NCBI GenBank assembly: GCA_965245735.1
Contig: CBDFAX010000003.1
Span: 1 to 64,000 of the forward strand
Direction of reading: 5' to 3'
DNA: 64,000 nt
Source of the DNA: Abiotrophia sp965245735
Lineage (GTDB): Bacteria > Bacillota > Bacilli > Lactobacillales > Aerococcaceae
Position numbers and translations under genes: made by a program. Shown in pieces: positions 42,337 through 51,233 of this stretch. The notes below the pieces were generated by a model. That model was not told the DNA's origin. It made no database searches and was given only the letters and a program-made list of their open reading frames with translations. Positions within the stretch are counted from its first letter, which is position 1. The number at the start of each line of letters is the position of its first letter.

Positions 42337-42360
42337 CCCTTATTCGCTAAGAATAAAGGA
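42337..42360 (-). terminator. Terminator of recD2
   Basis: An imperfect 8-9-bp stem (CCTTATTC / GAATAAAGG) followed on the minus strand by CTTTTTTC. Confidence 0.65.
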
Positions 42361-42362
42361 CT

Positions 42363-44882
42363 TTAGCAAGTCTGACTCTCAAAGTCGTAAGGGCTGATGC
42401 CCTCCATGCCAATCATGGGATCAATTTGGTCTATCAAATCCTGACTTAAGCGGAAGGACTCTTGCTGCTTAGGTGCCAAACCTCTTGATTGCACCGCAAG
42501 CGAAATACTTGCCGCAGGACTAGCTTGAGGCGAGGCCTGATCTGTTGCACTAACTTCAGCTTTTTCAGCATCTAGGCCTAAAACTTGGCTCTCTCCTGAC
42601 GCTCGCTCTTGCTCTACCTTCTCTCCCTGCGTCAGCCCCGCTAATTTAACTTGTAGCAGGTCCTTCAGGTTGGTACGGCGTGGATCACGATCCTGACTAA
42701 CCGCTTGGACATAAGCGTCCGGGTCCCCCACCAAAACTAAACTCGCCTGCGCTCGGGTGACAGCTGTGTAAAGCAAGTCCTGACGCAACATGCGATAGTA
42801 GGCGTCGACCAGAGGCAGAATAACTAGCGGATACTCACTCCCCTGGGATTTGTGGACTGAACAACAGTAGGCCAGAGTCAACTGGTCGAAATCTGACCGT
42901 CTATAGGTCAGTTCCTTATCATCATCAAAGGCCACCACGACCTCTTCGCTCCCGCTGTTAGACGCCTGGGCTGAGAAGACACCAACGATTTTCCCGATGT
43001 CCCCATTATAGACGCCTTCCTCCGCATTGTTCACCAACTGAAGCACCTTGTCCCCTAGACGAAAAATTTGGTCAAAATACTCTAGTTGAGGTTTCTTGCG
43101 GCTAGGCGGATTGAAGAGTCCTTGCAAGAGTTGGTTGAGGGCGGTAATACCGGCAGGCCCCTTATACATTGGCGCCAGAACTTGCAAGGTATTGGCATCA
43201 AAGCCCCTAGTCAAGGCATGGCCTACCACCTGTTCCACCACTTGGGCTACCTGCTGGGTCTTACATGGGATAAAGGAACGGTCAGGCTGTCTCTCCATAA
43301 GGTTCTGCGGTAGGCGCCCCTGGCGAATCTGATGGGCTAGTTGAATGATGGAACTATCTTGGGCTTGGCGATAAATCTTAGTCAGACTAATAGTAGGAAT
43401 TACCCCAGACTCAATCAAGTCTGAAAAAACTTTACCTGGCCCGACCGAAGGCAATTGATGCTTATCTCCCACCAGAATGACTTGAATTCGGTAGCCAATG
43501 GCCATCCAGAGCCAATTCATCAACCAGGTATCTACCATGGACATTTCATCCACTACCAGAAGCTGACCTTCCAGTGGCGTCGGATCAAAGCCCTCAACTG
43601 TGGTCTCGCGATTAAACCCAATCAGTCGGTGGATGGTGGAAGCCGGAATATCGGTCATTTCCTGCATACGTTTGGCTGCTCGCCCCGTTGGTGCAGCTAA
43701 CAAGACGGGGCCAGTCTGATAAGGATTGGTCACATCGCCCTGAGGATAGCCATGCAAGAGCCGATGGAGTGTCAGAATTCCACGTATCAAGGTCGTCTTC
43801 CCCGTACCTGGACCACCCGTAATCACTGAAAGTGGTGATTGCATGGCTAGGATCATGGCCTGGCGTTGAGTTTCATCATAGTCGATTCCCGTCTCTCGGG
43901 CTACTTGATCCAGCTTGTCTTCAATTTCTGTCTTGCTGAAAGTCTCAACTTCTTCATACTGGAAGAAGTCACTGATACGTCGGACGATTCCCATTTCCGC
44001 GTGATAGAGACTTGGCAACATAATGCCTTGGTCCAAGGAATAGAGCGTCCCTTCCAAGATAGCCAAGTCCAAGGCTTCTGCTAATCGCTCTTCCTCAATC
44101 AGATAAGACCGACTGCGTTCTAGAATCTTGGTAGCAAGTGTCAGCAAACGTGGCCGCTGGACATAGGTGTCTCCTGACCGCAAGCAAACTTCGGATACGG
44201 CCGTGTAGAGTCCCGCCACCAAACGTGTGACAGCGTCAGCCTCAATACCAAGTTGTTCAGCTAGGGCATCAGCCTTATTGAAACCAACCCCTTCTACCTT
44301 GGCCACTAGGGCGTAGGGATTATTCTCAATCGTGGCCAGCGTTTGATCCTTGAAGGTCTGATAAATTTTATCCGCCAGCTTAGGTCCAAAACCCCACTCT
44401 GTTAGCTGCAAGAAGATGCGTTCAGTTCCCTGGTGTTGGCGCAAGGTTTGGGCTAGTACTTGGCGTTTGTCTGGCGTTAAGCCTTTGACAGATTTGAGGC
44501 AGTCTGGATCTTGTAAGATTAAATCAATGGCTTCTAGCCCCAACTGATCCACGATCCTTTGGGCTAGAGTTTTACCAATCCCAGTGAAGCGGGCACTGGA
44601 AAGAAATTCTACTAGTCCCGCTTCAGAAGTTGGCGCTACTTGTTGGTAGCGACTAACCGCAAATTGCTCGCCATAACGCGGATGCACGGTTACTTGGCCA
44701 TAGAATTCATAGGCTGTGTCTAAATGCAAGGATGCAAATTGACCCGTACAAGTAACATGGTCCTCGCTTATTAGGTCGTTGTCCGTCTCTAGCACCTTAA
44801 CCCTTAGCACCTTATAAAGATTCTGTGGGTTTTCGAAGAAGACCGATTCAACTTCGCCAATCAAACGTATTTGCTCAGCCAT
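42363..44882 (-). CDS. recD2: RecD2 family ATP-dependent 5'-3' DNA helicase
   Basis: An 839-residue SF1B helicase that works without RecBC and has roles in DNA repair and replication-fork stability in Firmicutes. The long N-terminal domain typical of RecD2 (OB-like start IRLIGEVESVFFENPQNLYKVLRV, then HhH units with TGIGKTLAQRI and VEGVGFNKADALAE) precedes Walker A GGPGTGKTT at 356-364, DEMSMVD (motif II), and the C-terminal VHKSQGSEYPLVILPL. The last about 90 residues are Ala/Ser/Glu/Gln-rich, probably disordered. ATG at 44882 after AAGGAGG. The GNAT and mnmA genes are just upstream on the same strand. Confidence 0.94.
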   Translation of the reverse strand: MAEQIRLIGEVESVFFENPQNLYKVLRVKVLETDNDLISEDHVTCTGQFASLHLDTAYEFYGQVTVHPRYGEQFAVSRYQQVAPTSEAGLVEFLSSARFTGIGKTLAQRIVDQLGLEAIDLILQDPDCLKSVKGLTPDKRQVLAQTLRQHQGTERIFLQLTEWGFGPKLADKIYQTFKDQTLATIENNPYALVAKVEGVGFNKADALAEQLGIEADAVTRLVAGLYTAVSEVCLRSGDTYVQRPRLLTLATKILERSRSYLIEEERLAEALDLAILEGTLYSLDQGIMLPSLYHAEMGIVRRISDFFQYEEVETFSKTEIEDKLDQVARETGIDYDETQRQAMILAMQSPLSVITGGPGTGKTTLIRGILTLHRLLHGYPQGDVTNPYQTGPVLLAAPTGRAAKRMQEMTDIPASTIHRLIGFNRETTVEGFDPTPLEGQLLVVDEMSMVDTWLMNWLWMAIGYRIQVILVGDKHQLPSVGPGKVFSDLIESGVIPTISLTKIYRQAQDSSIIQLAHQIRQGRLPQNLMERQPDRSFIPCKTQQVAQVVEQVVGHALTRGFDANTLQVLAPMYKGPAGITALNQLLQGLFNPPSRKKPQLEYFDQIFRLGDKVLQLVNNAEEGVYNGDIGKIVGVFSAQASNSGSEEVVVAFDDDKELTYRRSDFDQLTLAYCCSVHKSQGSEYPLVILPLVDAYYRMLRQDLLYTAVTRAQASLVLVGDPDAYVQAVSQDRDPRRTNLKDLLQVKLAGLTQGEKVEQERASGESQVLGLDAEKAEVSATDQASPQASPAASISLAVQSRGLAPKQQESFRLSQDLIDQIDPMIGMEGISPYDFESQTC

Positions 44883-44917
44883 AAGCGGCCTCCTTTCTTA
44901 AGGCTAGGTAATGAGAC

Positions 44918-45334
44918 TTAGGGCTTAAGCCAGCGCATCCCAATATTGCCTGGAATAACTTGAAAACCAAACTGCTGATAGAGTCGGTCGGCTGGTTCCT
45001 TAGCCATCAAGCAAACATAAGCAGACGCATCCGCATTCGCTATGAGCCAGTCAGTGACAGCTTGCATCAGGGCCTTACCCAAACCTTGACCTTGGAATTC
45101 AGGTGCCACCATGACCGAATTGATCATATAAGATAAGGCACCGTCACCAGCAATCCGGGCAAAACAAACCAGCCGCTGACCCTGGTAGGCGCAAATCATA
45201 TAGAGGGAATTAGCTAGCGCGCGTTCAGCCACTTCTTGAGGGGGTTTAGCCCCCAAGCCTGTGGCAATCCGCAAATCAAGATAGTCTTGGACAGTCGGAA
45301 TCGTTTCAGTCCATCGAAGTTGTGGCTTAGACAT
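44918..45334 (-). CDS. GNAT family N-acetyltransferase
   Basis: A 138-residue acetyl-CoA-dependent acyltransferase of unknown substrate. The acetyl-CoA motif A is VAPEFQGQGLGKALMQAV (about 74-91), preceded by the beta strand SYMINSVMV and followed by the DRLYQQFGFQVI motif B region. The length and LDLRIATGLG beginning are typical of small single-domain GNATs. I start it at the ATG at 45334, which overlaps the mnmA stop by eight bases (ATGTCTAA), suggesting coupling. An upstream ATG at 45370 lies inside mnmA and lacks a Shine-Dalgarno. Confidence 0.87.
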   Translation of the reverse strand: MSKPQLRWTETIPTVQDYLDLRIATGLGAKPPQEVAERALANSLYMICAYQGQRLVCFARIAGDGALSYMINSVMVAPEFQGQGLGKALMQAVTDWLIANADASAYVCLMAKEPADRLYQQFGFQVIPGNIGMRWLKP

Positions 45335-46454
45335 ACTGACGTTGTACCCCCTCTTTGTAGGCCGCATCAATCAGACCGCCACCTAGACACTCTTGACCAT
45401 CATAGAAGACCACTGCCTGCCCCGGTGTAATGGCCCGGACTGGTTGATCAAAAATAACAGTCGCCTGGGTCTTATCTTGGCTGAGCTTAACCGTAACTCC
45501 AATATCTTGTTGGCGGTAGCGGAACTTGGCCGTGCATCGGAATTCTTCTGGCACATCCGACAAATTAGGCGCTGTAAAGGACACTTCACTGGCCGTTAGA
45601 TAGTCTGAATAGAGATTTGGATGATGGAAACCCTGACCTACATAAAGGGTCTGCGTGGTTTGATCCTTACCAATGACAAACCAAGGTTCATTGCTAGTGC
45701 CACCGCCACCAATCCCTAAGCCTTGGCGTTGGCCAATGGTATAGTACATAAGGCCCATGTGCTCGCCCTTGACTTGGCCATCTAGGGTCACCATTTTACC
45801 CGGTTTATTGGGTAGGTAGTTGGAAAGAAATTCATTGAAATTCCGTTCTCCAATGAAGCAGACACCTGTTGAATCCTTCTTCTTGGCAGTCGCCAAGCCT
45901 GCCGCTTCTGCTAAGGCACGAACTTCAGACTTCTGCAAATGACCCAAAGGGAAGAGAGCCTTCTGGAGTTGGGCTTGGGATAGTTGGCTAAGGAAATAGG
46001 TTTGGTCCTTATTATTATCTAGGCCACGCAAGAGGTGGACTACCCCATTTTCATCGCGCTCTGAACGGGCATAGTGCCCCATGGCAATATAGTCAGCCCC
46101 TAATTCCATGGCATAATCTAGGAAGGCCTTGAATTTGACTTCCTTGTTACACATTACATCTGGGTTAGGCGTACGCCCCGCCCGATATTCGCGTAAGAAA
46201 TATTCAAAGACCCGATCCCAATATTCTTTCTCGAAGTTAACAGAATAATAGGGAATTCCAATCTTCTCCGCGACTTTGACTACGTCTTGGTAGTCTTCAG
46301 TCGCTGTACAGTGACCATTTTCGTCAGTATCGTCCCAGTTTTTCATGAAGAGGCCGATGACTTCATAACCCTGCTCCTTGAGTAGCAGGGCAGCGACAGA
46401 AGAATCTACGCCTCCGCTCATACCCAAAACGACACGTTTTCCATTTGTTGACAT
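45327..46454 (-). CDS. mnmA: tRNA-specific 2-thiouridylase MnmA
   Basis: Thiolates U34 of tRNA-Lys, -Glu and -Gln, taking sulfur from a cysteine desulfurase. The 375-residue enzyme has the PP-loop GMSGGVDSSVAALLL (11-25), the first catalytic Cys102 in PDVMCNKEVKF and the second Cys199 in STGVCFIGERNF, giving the expected C-x-C pair, plus TIGQRQGLGIGG. Start ATG at 46454 with AAAGGA about nine bases upstream; the long upstream in-frame extension lacks one. The cysteine desulfurase and DUF1831 genes just upstream form the expected sulfur-transfer neighbourhood. Confidence 0.96.
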   Translation of the reverse strand: MSTNGKRVVLGMSGGVDSSVAALLLKEQGYEVIGLFMKNWDDTDENGHCTATEDYQDVVKVAEKIGIPYYSVNFEKEYWDRVFEYFLREYRAGRTPNPDVMCNKEVKFKAFLDYAMELGADYIAMGHYARSERDENGVVHLLRGLDNNKDQTYFLSQLSQAQLQKALFPLGHLQKSEVRALAEAAGLATAKKKDSTGVCFIGERNFNEFLSNYLPNKPGKMVTLDGQVKGEHMGLMYYTIGQRQGLGIGGGGTSNEPWFVIGKDQTTQTLYVGQGFHHPNLYSDYLTASEVSFTAPNLSDVPEEFRCTAKFRYRQQDIGVTVKLSQDKTQATVIFDQPVRAITPGQAVVFYDGQECLGGGLIDAAYKEGVQRQYV

Positions 46455-46575
46455 TGTTCTTTTCCTTTCTTTCTCTCTATGGATAACTCCGTGGAAGGCA
46501 GAGCATCCTGACATGTGTGCTTAATTGATAACAGAAGAAGAGAACGAAAGCACTCTCTCGTTCTCCCCACTTAGG

Positions 46576-46911
46576 CTAGACTTCAGTTAAAACGTTACGC
46601 TCAACAAAGCCGTCAAAGATAAAGTTAATCTTCTCCACAACCATTTCATTATGAGCTAACTTGGTCACATCGACAGCAGTTAAACCCTTGTTATTAACGG
46701 TTGAAATTTTGAGAGTCTTCAAGTCCTTGTTCACTAGGACCTTGAGCACCAAACCATCACGGTGGTGGCTATCTAGAGAACGTTTGTATTGGAAGTTACC
46801 GCCAGTTGACTCGGTAAAGCCATTGTCCCGCAAAGTATAAGGTTTGCAGGCTGGGTTGATTTCGAAGGTACGGTTAAAACCTTTTAAGGTTGCTTGTTTG
46901 GTGAATGCCAT
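46576..46911 (-). CDS. DUF1831 domain-containing protein
   Basis: A 111-residue protein typical of Lactobacillales, with a short beta-rich fold and the family beginning MAFTKQATLKGFNRTFEI. The recurrent NYRLHPDAKPYTLRD-like block is seen as NPACKPYTLRDNGF (19-32). It lies between the cysteine desulfurase (19 bp) and mnmA, which is the usual context and hints at a role in tRNA thiolation or desulfurase activity. The function is not established. ATG at 46911 with a weak Shine-Dalgarno. A GAGAACGA/TCGTTCTC hairpin at 46539-46564 follows it and may be a weak terminator. Confidence 0.85.
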   Translation of the reverse strand: MAFTKQATLKGFNRTFEINPACKPYTLRDNGFTESTGGNFQYKRSLDSHHRDGLVLKVLVNKDLKTLKISTVNNKGLTAVDVTKLAHNEMVVEKINFIFDGFVERNVLTEV

Positions 46912-46930
46912 AATTCATCGCCTTTCTTGT

Positions 46931-48091
46931 TTACTTTTGTTGTCTTGCTTTTAAGAGGCCAAGTTGTTTGACCACTTGGTCTAAGTCTGCTTGCGTCAGG
47001 TCCAAACCCATGGTCAGACGAATACTTTCACGCTGCCGGTCTTCCTGGTCAGGATAGTAACCCTTAAGGACACGACTAGGTTCTAGACTACCTGCCGAAC
47101 AGGCTGACCCAGCCGAAACATAAATCTGAGCCAAATCTAAATGGATTAGGACCTGACTAGCCTTGAGGCCTTTGAGCCAGAGATTAAGGAAGCCTGGCAA
47201 ATGATGAGCCTGTGGTCGGTTGACTTGATAGTCAATCCCTGCTCGAGTTAGCTCCTCCAAGAAGTAAGCTTCCAAGTTTGCCAAATGCGCTTGTCGATGC
47301 TCCGCTTCTGCTAGTGACAGCTGGATGGCTTTAGCCAAGCCCTGAATATAGGCTAAATTCTCAGTCCCTGCCCTCATGCCAGCTTCCTGGCCGCCCCCTA
47401 CCAAGTAAGGTCGCAGGCCTGGTTGATCCTGCCATGCTTGGAAGTAGAGTAATCCAATCCCCTTAGGCCCACCTAGTTTATGGCCTGATAGACTCCAAGA
47501 GGTAGCTATCTGATCTAGTTGCCAAGGCAGTTTAGTAATCCCTTGAACCAAATCAACATGGAAAAAGTAACCGCGCTGACGAGCTTCTTGTGCCAAAGCA
47601 GGAATAGGATAAATGGCGCCTACTTCATTGTTGACCGCCATGGCCACCCAGCCACTGGTATCTTCCTGACTAGCCGCTAGAAATTGGTCAATCAGGTCTT
47701 GGTCACTGCCCCCATCTTGAGGTTGGATCCAGGAAATGGTCCAGCCCTGCTCCTCTAATCTCTTGAGTGCTAAATCCACAGAGGGATGTTCTACGGCCAA
47801 AGCCACCAAGTGACGAGCTTTACCCGCTGCAAGGGCACCTTGAGCCTGAGACCAGATAGCCCAGTTATTGGCTTCCGTCGCCCCTGACGTGAAGTAGAGG
47901 CAAGTGGCGGAAGCTAGACCCAAATCCTGAGCAATGGCCTCACGGGCCTGATTGAGAGCATACTTGGCAGACTTGCCCAATTGATAAGTGCTAGAGGGAT
48001 TCCCATAAAGTTGGGATAAGGAGCTTGTGATAGCTTGGATAACTTCCGGACGAACAGGTGTTGTCGCCGCATAATCAAGATAAATCACCAT
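46931..48091 (-). CDS. Cysteine desulfurase (NifS/IscS type)
   Basis: A 386-residue PLP enzyme that removes sulfur from cysteine for tRNA thiolation by MnmA, and possibly Fe-S assembly. The N-terminal VIYLDYAATTPVRPEV is diagnostic. The PLP lysine is K205 in SLSGHKLGGPKG, and the persulfide-forming Cys331 lies in VSAGSACSAGSLEPSR. The flexible loop is class I/IscS-like. The start ATG at 48091 follows GAGGAGG. With DUF1831 and mnmA it forms an apparent operon, suggesting dedication to 2-thiouridine. Confidence 0.93.
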   Translation of the reverse strand: MVIYLDYAATTPVRPEVIQAITSSLSQLYGNPSSTYQLGKSAKYALNQAREAIAQDLGLASATCLYFTSGATEANNWAIWSQAQGALAAGKARHLVALAVEHPSVDLALKRLEEQGWTISWIQPQDGGSDQDLIDQFLAASQEDTSGWVAMAVNNEVGAIYPIPALAQEARQRGYFFHVDLVQGITKLPWQLDQIATSWSLSGHKLGGPKGIGLLYFQAWQDQPGLRPYLVGGGQEAGMRAGTENLAYIQGLAKAIQLSLAEAEHRQAHLANLEAYFLEELTRAGIDYQVNRPQAHHLPGFLNLWLKGLKASQVLIHLDLAQIYVSAGSACSAGSLEPSRVLKGYYPDQEDRQRESIRLTMGLDLTQADLDQVVKQLGLLKARQQK

Positions 48092-48242
48092 CTTGGCCCC
48101 CTCCTCTCAGACTAGACTTTCCTTCTTATTATAGCACACTCCTAGCCTTTCGCCTATCCATAAGTTTAGTCAGAAGATTTGTCTCCTCAGGCCTTTTGCG
48201 GTATGATGAATAGGCAGATAATTGATTGAAAGGAGGCCTCTC

Positions 48243-49517
48243 ATGCTTCAACCACTCGCCTATCGCATGCGCCCTCGTCAACTAGAAGATATTCTTGGCC
48301 AGGAGCACCTTGTTGGCCCTGGTAAGATTATTCACCGCATGGTGCAAGCCAAGCGCCTGACTTCCATGATTCTATACGGACCGCCAGGCATCGGCAAAAC
48401 TTCCATTGCCAGCGCTATTGCTGGTTCGACTCGCTATGCCTTCCGAACCCTGAATGCGGCCACCGATGGTAAGAAAGAACTGGAACAAGTAGTAGAAGAA
48501 GCCAAATTTTCCGGCACCCTTATCTTACTCTTGGATGAAATTCACCGCTTAAACACTACCAAACAAGATTTCCTACTACCGCATCTGGAGAGTGGTCGGA
48601 TTATTCTGATTGGGGCGACTACCGAGAACCCCTATATCGCCATCAACCCCGCCATTAGAAGTCGGGTGCAAATTTTTGAACTCAAACCCCTCAGTCCTGA
48701 GCAGGTTTGCCTAGGTTTGACTCGGGCCTTAGCCGATCAAGAACGTGGGCTGGGTAAGTATCCTGTACAAGTCCAGGACGGCGTTCTGGAACATTTTGCT
48801 CAAGTATCGGGCGGTGACATTCGGACCAGCCTTAACGCCTTAGAGCTAGCAGTCCTCTCAACTGAACCAAACCAAGACGGGCAAATTATCATCGACATGG
48901 CAGTAGCCAGCGATTGCTTGCGACGTCGCCGACTTCAACATGATAAGAATGGTGACGCCCACTACGATGTCATCTCCGCCCTACAAAAATCCATCCGCGG
49001 CAGTGATGTCGATGCTGCCCTTTATTACCTAGCCATATTACTGACTGCCGGCGAGCTAACGGTCGCCTGCCGTCGCCTGCTAGTGATTGCCTATGAGGAT
49101 ATTGGTCTAGGCCACCCAGCTGCCACTCAACGAACGGTTGCTGCCATTCAAGCCGCTGAAAAGCTAGGTCTGCCAGAAGCCAGCATTCCCTTAGGTTTTG
49201 CAGTCATCGACCTAGCCTTGAGTCCAAAATCCAATACGAGCTATCGTGCTATCAAGTCTGCTATGGCTGCGATTGACCAGGGACAAGTCGCCCCTGTCCC
49301 AGACCATTTGCGGGACAGCCACTATCAAGGAGCTGACAAGTTGGGCCGAGGACTTGACTACCGCTATCCCCACGACTATCCTGGCCACATCGTGGCTCAA
49401 GAATACTTGCCTAAGGAATTAGCCCATCACCAGTTCTTCCAACCAGACCCTAGCGGTAAGTATGAAGAAGCCTTGGCTCACTACTACCAAAAAGTTAAAG
49501 AAATCCTCAAAAAATAA
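48243..49517 (+). CDS. rarA: Replication-associated recombination protein A (AAA+ ATPase)
   Basis: A 424-residue clamp-loader-like AAA+ ATPase that acts at stalled replication forks (MgsA/RarA; WRNIP1 in eukaryotes). It starts MLQPLAYRMRPRQLEDILGQ, has Walker A GPPGIGKTS at 46-54, Walker B ILLLDEIHRL near 97-106, sensor ATTENPYIAINPAIRSRVQIFEL and the C-terminal tetramerization region (SYRAIKSAM; HYKPHD-like LDYRYPHDYPGHIVAQEYLP). The ATG at 48243 is six bases after AAAGGAGG; an upstream TTG overlaps that site. It is followed by 6S RNA, a common synteny in Lactobacillales. Confidence 0.95.
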   Translation: MLQPLAYRMRPRQLEDILGQEHLVGPGKIIHRMVQAKRLTSMILYGPPGIGKTSIASAIAGSTRYAFRTLNAATDGKKELEQVVEEAKFSGTLILLLDEIHRLNTTKQDFLLPHLESGRIILIGATTENPYIAINPAIRSRVQIFELKPLSPEQVCLGLTRALADQERGLGKYPVQVQDGVLEHFAQVSGGDIRTSLNALELAVLSTEPNQDGQIIIDMAVASDCLRRRRLQHDKNGDAHYDVISALQKSIRGSDVDAALYYLAILLTAGELTVACRRLLVIAYEDIGLGHPAATQRTVAAIQAAEKLGLPEASIPLGFAVIDLALSPKSNTSYRAIKSAMAAIDQGQVAPVPDHLRDSHYQGADKLGRGLDYRYPHDYPGHIVAQEYLPKELAHHQFFQPDPSGKYEEALAHYYQKVKEILKK

Positions 49518-49527
49518 GAGCGCTTAC

Positions 49528-49555
49528 TTGCAAATTTAACAAGTCGTGCTATAAT
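49528..49555 (+). promoter_or_regulatory. Promoter of the 6S RNA gene
   Basis: -35 TTGCAA (49528-49533), 16-bp spacer and perfect -10 TATAAT (49550-49555), giving a start near 49562. Confidence 0.7.
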
Positions 49556-49561
49556 AAAAGT

Positions 49562-49783
49562 ATAGAAGATCTGTGGTGTACGTGACATATACACTGTGTT
49601 GACCGAACATTTTTCTTTAGATATAGGGAACCAACTCGACTGACTTATGACAGGCCTTTTCACTTGGTAGTCAGCGGTTAGGCGTTAGGTGCCCACCTGC
49701 TTAGATTGCGGGTTCAAAACATCTATATGACCAAACGGCACTAACGGATTTGGGTAGGAACTAGGCTTCCTACCCTCTTTTTT
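49562..49783 (+). ncRNA. ssrS: 6S RNA
   Basis: About 220 nt with no coding potential, driven by a strong promoter and closed by a terminator. 6S RNA mimics an open promoter and holds sigma-70-type RNA polymerase in stationary phase. The segments GTTGACCGAACATT near 49598 and CAAAACATCTATATGACC near 49716-49733 look like conserved Firmicute 6S sequence, and the 5' and 3' ends can pair into a long rod with a central bubble. The position directly downstream of rarA fits other Lactobacillales. I identify it from recalled consensus and synteny, not from a covariance-model search. Ends are approximate. Confidence 0.85.
49752..49783 (+). terminator. Terminator of 6S RNA
   Basis: Perfect 9-bp stem (GGGTAGGAA / TTCCTACCC) with a 6-nt loop, followed by CTCTTTTTT. 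Confidence 0.88.
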
Positions 49784-49791
49784 ATATAGAA

Positions 49792-49819
49792 AAAGAGCTT
49801 GGGCAATCCCAAGCTCTTT
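49792..49819 (-). terminator. Terminator of brnQ
   Basis: Perfect 12-bp stem (AAAGAGCTTGGG / CCCAAGCTCTTT) with a 4-nt loop and T residues after it on the minus strand. Confidence 0.9.
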
Positions 49820-49830
49820 CAATTATATTT

Positions 49831-51168
49831 TTATGATACTTTTCGTCTCACTTGCCAATGAGCAATAGCCAAACCCAACAAACTAGGTACAATCCAACCT
49901 AGACTCTGGCCACTCAGGGGTAAATAAGTAGCGAATGTTGAAGCTAATGCTTTCAATGGCAGTACCCAAGCTAGCTCTGGCATGGCTTGAATTCCATCGA
50001 TTAGCGCCACTATCCCTGTCAGTGCCATAGCCCATTGGTAGTAAAGGCTATCGATTGCCCGACCTCGGCACAGTAAGGTGACCATGACTAGGACAATGGC
50101 CAGAGGATAGAGAAACATGAGCACCGGAACTGCCCAAGCAATAATCTGGGTCAAACCGGCATTAGCGATAAGGGTAGCCAAGAGGCTAACCGCTAGTAAG
50201 TAATGCTTGTAATCCAGACTAGGGAATAGATCCACCATTGCCTCTGAAAAAGCCGTCAGGAGCCCTACCCCCGTCTTAAGGCAGGCCAGAATAACAATTA
50301 AGGCCAAAAGGATACTGCCTGCTGAACCGAGATAGTGATTAGCAATCTGAGCTAGCGCAATCCCACCATTGGCACTCATGGAGAAGTGCCCCAAGGAAGT
50401 CGCCCCAGCATAGGCCAAGAGCCCATAAATTACCCCCATTAAGACGATGCTAATGGCGCCAGATTTGACCATACCTCTAGCCAGTTCGCCTGGCTCCTGA
50501 ATCCCTAAACGATTCATAGCTTGAATCATGACAATCCCAAAGGCCAAGGCCGCTAGCACATCCAGGGTCTGATAACCCTCCAGAAAGCCTGTCGCCATTG
50601 CTTGTTGAGCATAGCGCCCCTGGGCCATCATTTGCCCAGCTTGCCCCATCGGATTGAGAACTGTCAGGGTCAAAAGTAGCCCTAAAACCAGTAAAAAGGC
50701 AGGATTAAGAATTTTGCCAATATAATCCAAAATCTTGCCCGGATTCAAGGACAGAAAGCCCGCTACTAGGAAGAAGATGAGGGAATAGATTAGAAGTCCT
50801 TGTCCTTGGTGACTCGATTCGATAAAGGGGGCTACCCCAATAGTATAAGATGTACTTGCCAAGCGTGGCACCGCAAATAAAGGGCCAATTACCAGATAGA
50901 GCAAGACCGTAAAAATCACACTGAACTTTTTGCCGACACGGCTGGCTAGTTTGGTTACACTCTTACTCTTAGACATTCCCATAGCGAGAATGGCCAGGAA
51001 AGGCAAGCCGATGGCTGAAATCAAGAGTCCAACCACAGCTGGTCCTACCTGGGCGCCACTTTCTTGTCCTAAGTGAACTGGGAAAATAAGGTTCCCTGCC
51101 CCAAATAACATCCCAAACAGCATGGAACCTAAATATAGGGCATCTTTAGACTGAAGTTTTTTGTTCAT
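49831..51168 (-). CDS. brnQ: Branched-chain amino acid transport protein BrnQ (LIVCS family)
   Basis: A 445-residue membrane carrier with about 12 helices that imports Leu, Ile and Val with Na+ or H+. The family beginning ALYLGSMLFGMLFGAGNLIFPVHLGQESG (residues about 10-38) and GPLFAVPRLASTSYTIGVAPF are strongly conserved. The start ATG at 51168 has a modest GGAG upstream. It lies directly downstream of ileS on the same strand, with only a weak hairpin between, so partial read-through from the isoleucine-sensing T-box is plausible though unproven. Confidence 0.93.
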   Translation of the reverse strand: MNKKLQSKDALYLGSMLFGMLFGAGNLIFPVHLGQESGAQVGPAVVGLLISAIGLPFLAILAMGMSKSKSVTKLASRVGKKFSVIFTVLLYLVIGPLFAVPRLASTSYTIGVAPFIESSHQGQGLLIYSLIFFLVAGFLSLNPGKILDYIGKILNPAFLLVLGLLLTLTVLNPMGQAGQMMAQGRYAQQAMATGFLEGYQTLDVLAALAFGIVMIQAMNRLGIQEPGELARGMVKSGAISIVLMGVIYGLLAYAGATSLGHFSMSANGGIALAQIANHYLGSAGSILLALIVILACLKTGVGLLTAFSEAMVDLFPSLDYKHYLLAVSLLATLIANAGLTQIIAWAVPVLMFLYPLAIVLVMVTLLCRGRAIDSLYYQWAMALTGIVALIDGIQAMPELAWVLPLKALASTFATYLPLSGQSLGWIVPSLLGLAIAHWQVRRKVS

Positions 51169-51192
51169 TTATCATGCTCCATTTCAAGCAAA

Positions 51193-51217
51193 AGCAACAT
51201 CCGAAAGGAATGTTGCT
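51193..51217 (-). terminator. Weak terminator between ileS and brnQ
   Basis: An 8-bp stem (AGCAACAT / ATGTTGCT) with a 9-nt loop and a short TTTT tail on the minus strand. It may let some transcription through into brnQ. Confidence 0.55.
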
Positions 51218-51233
51218 CTTACTTACTATATTA

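Noticed and set aside
49603..49618. Possible extra LexA box (CCGAACATTTTTCTTT)
   Set aside because: Only one GAAC half is present, and the site is inside the 6S RNA body.
49562..49783. tRNA or riboswitch in the region after rarA
   Set aside because: No cloverleaf or ligand motif is seen; the strong promoter, rod-like pairing, recalled conserved segments and terminator fit 6S RNA.
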